From assembly GCA_964602515.1 (NCBI GenBank), contig CAZRRJ010000001.1, forward strand, positions 558,001-622,000: DNA of 64,000 nt. Direction: 5' to 3'. The notes under the pieces were generated by a model. That model saw nothing but the letters and a program-made list of their open reading frames with translations. It did no database searches and was not told the DNA's origin. The stretch comes from Carboxylicivirga sp964602515 (GTDB lineage: Bacteria; Bacteroidota; Bacteroidia; Bacteroidales; Marinilabiliaceae). Below are positions 9,477-16,404 of the stretch, piece by piece (positions within the stretch are counted from its first letter, which is position 1; every line of letters begins with the position of its first letter). Made by a program: the position numbers and the translations under genes.

Positions 9477-9493
9477 GGCCAAATTTTTCAATA

Positions 9494-9528
9494 CAAAGTT
9501 AACATTGGTTTTATAATATAAAAACAAA
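9494..9528 (-). promoter_or_regulatory. Promoter of the zapB-like/zapA/rny operon
   Basis: Minus strand TTTG (9528-9525), 23 bases, TAACTTTG (9501-9494), matching TAnnTTTG. Expected start near 9487, about 10 bases before the ATG at 9476. Confidence 0.6.
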
Positions 9529-9596
9529 CCTTTAACTCTTTTTGATACTAAATTAACAAAAATGCACTTTTTTTTGCAAGCAACAAACGAAAGTGT

Positions 9597-9629
9597 CTTG
9601 GTAAGATATCTAAAATTCAGCTACATTTG
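9597..9629 (+). promoter_or_regulatory. Promoter of ygiQ
   Basis: CTTG (9597-9600), 21 bases, TACATTTG (9622-9629). Expected start near 9636. It rules out the TTG codon at 9627 as translation start and favours the ATG at 9663. Confidence 0.6.
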
Positions 9630-9662
9630 CAATTAATTATGAATGGAGACAGACGGAATAAA

Positions 9663-11576
9663 ATGGAAGATTGGTTGCCTACATCTGCAAAAGAAGTAGA
9701 GCGTCGTGGTTGGGATAGTGTTGATGTAATTCTGTTTACCGGTGATGCCTATGTAGATCACCCTGCATTTGGTGCTGCTGTGGTTGGACGAATGTTGGAA
9801 GCACATGGTTTGAAAGTGGCGATTGTACCACAACCTAATTGGCGTGATGACTTACGGGATTTCAAGAAGTTAGGTCGTCCCAACTACTTTTTTGGTGTAA
9901 CTGCAGGTGCTATGGATTCAATGGTGAATCATTATACAGCCAACCGTCGTTTAAGATCAGATGATGCTTATACGCCTGACGGTCGTGCAGGCCAACGTCC
10001 GGATTATGCATCCTCTGTTTATTGTAACATCCTTAAAGATTTATATCCAGATGTTCCAGTTATACTGGGTGGTATTGAAGCTTCTTTGCGTCGTGTTACA
10101 CATTATGATTATTGGTCAGATATGTTAAGACCAAGTGTTTTGTATGACTCAAAAGCTGATTTACTTGTGTATGGTATGGGCGAACAATCTTTATTAGAAA
10201 TTATTCGTTTAATTGAAAGGGGCATTCCAATCGAAAGCTTAAAAACAGTACCACAAACAGCTTTTATTCAAAGTACAGATACAAAATTACCCAAAAATAA
10301 AAACTGGAAGGATCTTGACCTGTTTTCTCATGATGAATGCTTAAAGGATAAACTTAAATATGCTAGAAATTTCAGACATATTGAAGAAGAGTCTAACCGA
10401 TGGAATGCAGCACGATTAATACAAAATATAGGTGATAAAAGGGTTGTTATTAATCCGCCTTATCCACCCATGACAACTGGTGAACTGGATGAATCATTTG
10501 ATTTACCATATACTCGGTTGCCACATCCCCGATATATAGCTAAGGGGCCTATTCCAGCTTTTGAGATGATAAAGTTCTCAGTCAATATGCACCGCGGGTG
10601 TTTTGGTGGTTGTAGTTTTTGTACAATATCTGCTCACCAGGGTAAATTTATAGCATCACGCTCAAAAGAGAGTATATTGAAGGAAGTAAATTCCATCACT
10701 CAAATGACTGATTTTAAAGGGTATTTGTCTGACCTGGGTGGACCAAGCGCCAATATGTACAAAATGGAAGGTAAAAACCTGCGTATATGTCAGCGCTGCT
10801 CAAGACCATCGTGCATTCATCCTAATATTTGCTCTAACCTTAATACCGATCATAGTGCAATAACAGATATTTACAAGGCCGTTAATCAACGATCAGATAT
10901 AAAAAAGGTTTTTGTTGGCAGTGGTGTCAGATATGATATGCTTTACAATCCTATGGCATCGTCAAAAGAAAAAGAAAGTCATAAAAACTATATGCATGCA
11001 CTTATCTCCAATCATGTATCTGGGCGTTTAAAAGTAGCACCCGAACATACGTCTGACCAAGTATTAAAAGTAATGCGTAAGCCTACTTTTAAACTTTTCC
11101 ATAAATTTAAAGCTGATTTCGATAGAATTAATGAGGAGAAAAAGCTTAATCAGCAGATTATTCCTTATTTTATCTCAAGTCATCCGGGTAGCGAAGAGTT
11201 AGATATGGCTAATTTGGCCTGCGAAACCCATGATATGGATTTTAAACTGGAGCAGGTACAGGATTTTACGCCAACACCAATGACTGTTGCTACGGTTATT
11301 TATTATTCAGGCTACCATCCTTATACGCTTGAAGAAATTTATACACCTCGTACAAAAGATGAAAAGTTACAACAAAGAATGTATTTATTCTGGTATAAAA
11401 AGGAGTATCAGAATAAAATAAAAAAACGTTTAAAAAATTTTAAACGTTTTGATATACTTCAAAAGCTTTTTCCGGATAAAGTCGCTAAAGCTCAAAAAGA
11501 CAATAGTAAAAGACACTTTGAACCAAAACAAAAAAAGAAAATAGGTTTTAAACTTAAATTTAAGAGGAAACGCTAA
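9663..11576 (+). CDS. ygiQ: YgiQ-family radical SAM protein
   Basis: 637 residues from the chosen ATG (another ATG is at 9639). The N-terminal B12-like domain starts WLPTSAKEVERRGWDSVDVI with ILFTGDAYVDHPAFG, followed by LGGIEASLRRVTHYDYW. The radical SAM cluster motif is CFGGCSFC (CxxxCxxC) near residue 311, and a second cysteine set CQRCSRPSCIHPNIC lies near residue 380. The C-terminal tail is very basic (KKKIGFKLKFKRKR). The family (UPF0313) is widespread and of unknown reaction. It stands alone after its promoter and is followed 39 bases later by the DUF4197 gene. Confidence 0.92.
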   Translation: MEDWLPTSAKEVERRGWDSVDVILFTGDAYVDHPAFGAAVVGRMLEAHGLKVAIVPQPNWRDDLRDFKKLGRPNYFFGVTAGAMDSMVNHYTANRRLRSDDAYTPDGRAGQRPDYASSVYCNILKDLYPDVPVILGGIEASLRRVTHYDYWSDMLRPSVLYDSKADLLVYGMGEQSLLEIIRLIERGIPIESLKTVPQTAFIQSTDTKLPKNKNWKDLDLFSHDECLKDKLKYARNFRHIEEESNRWNAARLIQNIGDKRVVINPPYPPMTTGELDESFDLPYTRLPHPRYIAKGPIPAFEMIKFSVNMHRGCFGGCSFCTISAHQGKFIASRSKESILKEVNSITQMTDFKGYLSDLGGPSANMYKMEGKNLRICQRCSRPSCIHPNICSNLNTDHSAITDIYKAVNQRSDIKKVFVGSGVRYDMLYNPMASSKEKESHKNYMHALISNHVSGRLKVAPEHTSDQVLKVMRKPTFKLFHKFKADFDRINEEKKLNQQIIPYFISSHPGSEELDMANLACETHDMDFKLEQVQDFTPTPMTVATVIYYSGYHPYTLEEIYTPRTKDEKLQQRMYLFWYKKEYQNKIKKRLKNFKRFDILQKLFPDKVAKAQKDNSKRHFEPKQKKKIGFKLKFKRKR

Positions 11577-11615
11577 TTTTTAAAATTGCCATATTTAATT
11601 GAATTAAGAGACATT

Positions 11616-12365
11616 ATGAAGAAACTCATTTATTTTTTATCAATTGCCGTATTAAGTTCCTGTGCTGAGTTAAATACAATATTGGATACTTATAATGCTG
11701 CTGCACCCCTAACAGAATATGAAGTTGCCGGAGGTTTGCGTGAAGCTTTACGTGTTGGAACTGACTCCGCTTCTGCCCGTCTTGGTCTTGAGAATGGCTA
11801 TTACGGTGATGAATTGGTAAAGATAATGCTTCCGCAAGAAGCTAATATTATTGTGGAGAATGCCTTTAAAATACCTGGTGGAGAAAAAATAATCAATGAT
11901 GTTATTAAGAGCATTAACAGGGCTGCTGAAGATGCCGCTAAAGATGCCGGTCCAATATTTTGGGGTGCAATTAAAGAAATGACAATCACTGATGCCTTTA
12001 ATATATTAAACGGTAGCACTGATGCAGCAACAGGATACTTAAGAAAGAGTACTTATCAGGATCTGTTTAACCTATATAATCCACAGATACAAAAGTCTTT
12101 GGATAAGGAAATTGCAGCAGGTATTTCAACTAATCAATCATGGGAATCTTTAACTGGTAAATGGAATAAAATAGCCAGGAATCCTTTGGCTCAAATGGCA
12201 GGATTAAACACAGTTAATGTTGATTTAGATGCTTATCTGACAGAACAGGCTTTAAATGGTTTATTCATTAAAATTGCAGAGGAAGAAGCACATATTCGTA
12301 AAGACCCTATGGCACGTGTTAATGATATTTTAAAAAGGGTATTTGGAAGTCAGACAAATACTTAA
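11616..12365 (+). CDS. DUF4197 lipoprotein
   Basis: 249 residues from the ATG at 11616; the earlier in-frame start lacks a plausible signal. MKKLIYFLSIAVLSSCAELN is a clear lipoprotein signal (LSSC). The body matches the DUF4197 family: LTEYEVAGGLREALRVGTDSA, then GPIFWGAIKEMTITDAFNIL and a C-terminal ALNGLFIKIAEEEAHIRKDP. Members are periplasmic, mostly helical and of unknown function. It follows ygiQ by 39 bases. Confidence 0.85.
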   Translation: MKKLIYFLSIAVLSSCAELNTILDTYNAAAPLTEYEVAGGLREALRVGTDSASARLGLENGYYGDELVKIMLPQEANIIVENAFKIPGGEKIINDVIKSINRAAEDAAKDAGPIFWGAIKEMTITDAFNILNGSTDAATGYLRKSTYQDLFNLYNPQIQKSLDKEIAAGISTNQSWESLTGKWNKIARNPLAQMAGLNTVNVDLDAYLTEQALNGLFIKIAEEEAHIRKDPMARVNDILKRVFGSQTNT

Positions 12366-12484
12366 TAAAAACATTGAAAATCCATTCCGGACTGTATTAC
12401 TTCAAAATAAATTGTTACACCATTTTTTTATTCACCAAGCGGTGCTATTTATTTTATTGCAAAATGCAAATCATATCCTTATAA

Positions 12485-12826
12485 ATGAAAAAACTAAACG
12501 ATTTACTACAGATTACCCGCTATGGTATGGGAAGTGGTAATCAGGAATTAGCTATCAAATTGATTGGTAACTATTTTAAGCTTATTTTGGAGGACAAACG
12601 ATCGCCTTCAATAATTGTATTTTATAATGAAGGCGTAAAACTTCTTGAATATCAGAGCCCTGTTGGCTATTATTTAAAAAACCTAGAGCGTAATGGCATT
12701 AAATTATTGGCTTGTAAAACATGTCTTGATTATTATAATATTAATGAAATGTGTGCTGGTATAAAAGGCACTATGATGGATATTATTACATTACAGAGTG
12801 ATGCTCAAAAGGTTATTAACCTATAA
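12485..12826 (+). CDS. DsrE-family protein similar to the C-terminal half of YedF
   Basis: 113 residues. The region GMGSGNQELAIKLIGNYFKL and IKLLACKTCLDYYNINEM resembles the DsrE-like C-terminal domain of YedF, a sulfurtransferase-like protein of selenium/sulfur metabolism; YedF proper has an N-terminal TusA domain that is absent here. The cysteine pair CKTC is the likely sulfur-handling site. Cytoplasmic, no signal peptide. It precedes a bidirectional terminator and is convergent with folD. The exact substrate is unknown. Confidence 0.7.
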   Translation: MKKLNDLLQITRYGMGSGNQELAIKLIGNYFKLILEDKRSPSIIVFYNEGVKLLEYQSPVGYYLKNLERNGIKLLACKTCLDYYNINEMCAGIKGTMMDIITLQSDAQKVINL

Positions 12827-12831
12827 AATAA

Positions 12832-12857
12832 AGTCTGAGATCATTTGATCCCAGACT
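12832..12857. terminator. Bidirectional terminator between the DsrE gene and folD
   Basis: Stem AGTCTG-a-GATC, loop ATTT, GATC-c-CAGACT with A-rich DNA on the left and TTTATATTTT on the right. It sits between converging genes and can serve both. Confidence 0.75.
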
Positions 12858-12881
12858 CTTTATATTTTACAGAAATAAAAA

Positions 12882-13763
12882 TTATTTATAAATCTCTTTT
12901 TTTGCTGATTTCAAGGTGTTAATAATAAGTGATGTGATAGTCATTGGACCAACACCACCAGGAACCGGTGTAATAAAAGAACATTTAGGTGCTACTTCTT
13001 CAAACAAAACATCTCCTTTAAGCCTCCATCCCGACTTAGTATCTGAAGCAGGAACGCGTGTAGTGCCAACATCAATTACTACAGCTCCTTCTTTTACCAT
13101 ATCTCCTTTTACAAAGCCAGGAACACCAATTGCAGCAATAATAATATCTGCTTGCAAGCAAATTTCCTTTAAATTAGATGTTCGACTATGCATTACTGTC
13201 ACTGTAGCATCGCCTGGATTTCCCTTTTGCGACAATAATACACTCATTGGACGGCCAACAATGTTACTACGACCTATGATAACACAATGTTTTCCAGAAG
13301 TATTAATATCGTACCGCTTTAAAAGCTCCATAATCCCCTGTGGTGTTGCCGAAATAAAAGCTGGCATACCAATGGTCATACGTCCAACATTAACAGGATG
13401 AAAACCATCTACATCTTTACGGGGATCGATAGTTTCATTTACTTTATCTTCATTAATATGCTTTGGTAATGGTAACTGAACAATGAAACCATCTACATCA
13501 GCGTCGTTGTTAAGTTCTTTTACTTTTGCAATTAGTTCTTTTTCAGTCACACTATCTTCAAAACGGATTAAGCTGGATTTGAAACCGACTTCTTCACAAG
13601 CTTTCATCTTTCCAGATACGTAAGACTCACTTCCTCCATCATGGCCAACTAAGATAGCTGCTAAATGAGGAATTTTGCCTCCTGCTTTTTTTAAGGCTTC
13701 TACTTCTGCGGCAATTTCTTTGCGTACTTCTTTCGACGTTACTTTACCATCAATTAATTGCAT
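12882..13763 (-). CDS. folD: Bifunctional 5,10-methylenetetrahydrofolate dehydrogenase/cyclohydrolase
   Basis: 293 residues, normal length. It interconverts methylene-, methenyl- and 10-formyl-tetrahydrofolate with NADP. Visible motifs are SESYVSGKMKACEEVGF (catalytic Lys), DGFIVQLPLPKHI, the NADP site VIIGRSNIVGRPMSVLL and the C-terminal TPVPGGVGPMTITSL. It partners in one-carbon metabolism with the formate-tetrahydrofolate ligase encoded at 40.3 kb. It starts 64 bases after ffh on the same strand reading order ffh is upstream, so cotranscription is possible. Confidence 0.96.
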   Translation of the reverse strand: MQLIDGKVTSKEVRKEIAAEVEALKKAGGKIPHLAAILVGHDGGSESYVSGKMKACEEVGFKSSLIRFEDSVTEKELIAKVKELNNDADVDGFIVQLPLPKHINEDKVNETIDPRKDVDGFHPVNVGRMTIGMPAFISATPQGIMELLKRYDINTSGKHCVIIGRSNIVGRPMSVLLSQKGNPGDATVTVMHSRTSNLKEICLQADIIIAAIGVPGFVKGDMVKEGAVVIDVGTTRVPASDTKSGWRLKGDVLFEEVAPKCSFITPVPGGVGPMTITSLIINTLKSAKKEIYK

Positions 13764-13827
13764 GAACTTCGATTTAAAGGTTATATAAAAAAGAAATACA
13801 CGCGTACTTCTCTAATAAATCTTTTTC

Positions 13828-15168
13828 TTAACGACGGCGGCCACCCATAGGCATTTTACCCATCATCTTACCCATTTTATTACCAGAGGTCATCATCTTC
13901 ATTACTTTACGCGTATCATCAAACTGCTTAATTAAACGATTAACTTCCTGAATAGAAGAACCACTACCTACAGCAATACGTTTTTTTCGACTACCATTGA
14001 TTATGCCGGGTTGGTCACGTTCTGCTGGTGTCATCGAACGTATAATAGCCTCAATTCCTTTGAAAGCATCATCATCAAAATCAATGTTTTTCATCATTTT
14101 CCCCATTCCAGGTATCATACCAGCCAAATCTTTTAGGTTACCCATTTTTTTAATTTGCTGAATCTGCTTCAGGAAATCATCAAAGTTAAACTGGTTTTTG
14201 GCAATTTTCTTTTGAAGCCTCCTTGCCTCTTCTTCGTCGTATTGTTCCTGAGCACGCTCTACAAGTGATACAATATCACCCATACCCAAAATACGGTCTG
14301 CCATACGATTTGGATGGAATACATCAAGTGCATCCATCTTCTCTCCTGTACCAACAAATTTAATAGGTTTATCAACAACACTTCTGATAGAAAGAGCTGC
14401 ACCTCCTCGTGTATCACCATCAAGTTTGGTAAGAACTACACCGTTAAAGTCAAGACGATCATTAAATTCCTTAGCCGTATTAACCGCATCCTGACCGGTC
14501 ATTGAATCTACAACAAACAGAATTTCGTCAGGATTAACAGCTTTTTTAACAGCAGTAATCTCTTGCATCATCTGCTCATCAATGGCTAAACGACCAGCCG
14601 TATCAATGATAACTACATCATGTGCACCTTTTTTGGCCTCATTAATACCATTTTTAGCAATCTTAACCGGGTCTTTACTTCCCTCTTCTGTGTATACCTT
14701 TACACCAATTTGCTCACCTAGTACTTGTAACTGATTGATAGCAGCGGGACGGTAAACATCACCAGCAATAAGTAATGGATTTTTACTCTTTTTGCTTTTT
14801 AGAAGGTTTGCCAATTTACCGGTAAACGTTGTTTTACCAGACCCTTGTAAACCAGCAATTAAAATAATGGTTGGAGTATTCTTAAGATCAACATCAATTG
14901 CTGTTCCCCCCATTAATAAAGCCAATTCATCATGAACAAGCTTTACCATCATTTCACCAGGTTTAACGGCATTAAGCACGTTCTGCCCCATTGCTTTCTC
15001 TTTTACTGTCTCAGTAAAAGTTTTGGCAGTTTTATAGTTAACATCGGCATCTAATAATGCGCGACGAATATCTTTTAACGTTTCTGCAATATTTAGTTCG
15101 GTGATTTTACTTTCACCTTTCAGTAGCTTAAACGATCGCTCGAGCTTTTCACTAAGATTCTCAAACAT
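13828..15168 (-). CDS. ffh: Signal recognition particle protein Ffh
   Basis: 446 residues. Four-helix N domain (1-90), G domain with GLQGSGKTTFTGKLA near residue 106, DTAGRLAIDEQMM and TKLDGDTRGGAALS, and a methionine-rich M domain ending KMMKMMTSGNKMGKMMGKMP that binds SRP RNA and signal sequences. Targets membrane proteins cotranslationally to FtsY and SecYEG. The C-terminus MGGRRR is typical. Upstream lies a long inverted repeat that separates it from the quinone reductase gene. Confidence 0.97.
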   Translation of the reverse strand: MFENLSEKLERSFKLLKGESKITELNIAETLKDIRRALLDADVNYKTAKTFTETVKEKAMGQNVLNAVKPGEMMVKLVHDELALLMGGTAIDVDLKNTPTIILIAGLQGSGKTTFTGKLANLLKSKKSKNPLLIAGDVYRPAAINQLQVLGEQIGVKVYTEEGSKDPVKIAKNGINEAKKGAHDVVIIDTAGRLAIDEQMMQEITAVKKAVNPDEILFVVDSMTGQDAVNTAKEFNDRLDFNGVVLTKLDGDTRGGAALSIRSVVDKPIKFVGTGEKMDALDVFHPNRMADRILGMGDIVSLVERAQEQYDEEEARRLQKKIAKNQFNFDDFLKQIQQIKKMGNLKDLAGMIPGMGKMMKNIDFDDDAFKGIEAIIRSMTPAERDQPGIINGSRKKRIAVGSGSSIQEVNRLIKQFDDTRKVMKMMTSGNKMGKMMGKMPMGGRRR

Positions 15169-15233
15169 TCCTGTTTCAATTTAAAATTTTGTGCAAAATT
15201 AAAAATATTTAGCTGCCATAAAAAGAAAATGTT

Positions 15234-15288
15234 AAGCATGTTATGGTATTTTTTTGTTTCAACAAAAAAATACCATAACCCAATGCTT
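15234..15288 (-). terminator. Long near-perfect inverted repeat, probable terminator
   Basis: An 18-bp perfect stem (15241-15258 with 15261-15278) with a two-base centre, extended by AAGCAT / ATGCTT at both outer ends. It lies 35 bases after the quinone reductase stop and upstream of ffh. It has A/T runs inside the stem and no separate U tract, so it could also be a small mobile hairpin. Confidence 0.55.
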
Positions 15289-15322
15289 ACCGAACCCTTA
15301 TTTAATAAATCTTTATTGCTAA

Positions 15323-15922
15323 TCAATTCTCAGACAAAGGTCTGCTAAGTGGTTCAAATACAGCTAGGGCATCATTAATGTGGTCTTGAATATCCTCGCT
15401 TGAAGCAGATGGAATCTGAGGAAAAAATAAATGATTGATAACATGCATTCCACAGAATTCAAAGATTTCACTACCATGAATTTTTTTTAAGGCATCAATC
15501 AGTCCCTTTTCTTCATATTGTTCTACTGTATTACCCATTGATGTATACAAGTAAATACGTTTATTCGTAAGTTGACCTTCAATCCCCTTTGAGCTTGATT
15601 TGTATGCAAATCCATAAGAGAAGACTTTATCAATATAGCCTTTTAAAATTGCAGGAAAACCAGCCCACCATAAAGGGTAAACAACTGAAATTATGTCAGC
15701 TTCCTGAACTAAGTTTTGTTCATACACTATTTTTTCCGAAGGTTCACCTTTGTTTAAATTTTCTAAATCAGATGGCCATAATACCGGATCAAATTTCATT
15801 TCGTATAAATCCCTAACGATTGATGACCAGTTTCTTAAGTTGCTTTCAGCCACTAATGCATCCTTTAGTTGTTTACTAAAACTTTTAGTTGATGGATGTG
15901 CGTATATTATTAGATGTTTCAT
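15323..15922 (-). CDS. NAD(P)H dehydrogenase (quinone), flavodoxin-like fold
   Basis: 199 residues. The start MKHLIIYAHPSTKSFSKQL and the middle ADIISVVYPLWWAGFPAILKGYIDKVFSYGFAY are hallmarks of the KefF/MdaB/NQO1-type FMN or FAD quinone reductases. They reduce quinones by two electrons and protect against electrophiles. Monocistronic, with the long inverted repeat downstream. An imperfect dyad (TTACcATATGTAA) lies about 20 bases upstream of the ATG and could be an operator. Confidence 0.87.
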   Translation of the reverse strand: MKHLIIYAHPSTKSFSKQLKDALVAESNLRNWSSIVRDLYEMKFDPVLWPSDLENLNKGEPSEKIVYEQNLVQEADIISVVYPLWWAGFPAILKGYIDKVFSYGFAYKSSSKGIEGQLTNKRIYLYTSMGNTVEQYEEKGLIDALKKIHGSEIFEFCGMHVINHLFFPQIPSASSEDIQDHINDALAVFEPLSRPLSEN

Positions 15923-16404
15923 ATGCTTAAATTTTTCATTTAATTACCATATGTAATTCGCCCGAAAAAAATAACTATAATCGCGTGTGAGAACTTTTTA
16001 GCTTATGCTAATTTCCATGGCTCGTTTCTATATGTTTCTTCTTTTAAATCTTAAAAATCAGACACAAGACAAGAGGTTGATTTATAACTGTGTATTTTTA
16101 ATTAATCTACTTGTACTAATCATGTTACTTGTATAGGGTGTATCGTTCATACCTTGTCTCATGTACTCAAAAGTTATTATCTGTTTATTAATTAATTGTG
16201 TACTTTGAGTTTAAAAACTGTCTTATTTATACCAATTACAAATAAAAAAGTTCAATAAAATCGACTTTTATTTTAATTTGGCTCGATTTTGATCAGGGAC
16301 TACCTAAAAATTCAGACGCTTTATTTTTGCTTTTATAATCCTGTTATCTTTGTCAATTCGTTTTATTTTTAACGATAGAGAATAAAGAATTTCGAAAACT
16401 TTTT
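15923..16404. other. Divergent intergenic region without a gene
   Basis: 482 bases between the quinone reductase and the SNF2 helicase. No convincing ORF. It holds a promoter-like TATCTTTG at 16345 for the helicase, the imperfect dyad at about 15942-15957, and at 16008-16029 a stretch nearly repeated at 35729-35751 (CATGGCTCGTTTCT in both). Confidence 0.6.
16345..16352 (+). promoter_or_regulatory. -7 element for the SNF2 helicase gene
   Basis: TATCTTTG matches TAnnTTTG; a TTTTTG lies 15 bases upstream (spacing shorter than ideal). Expected start near 16358, about 47 bases before the ATG. Confidence 0.45.
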
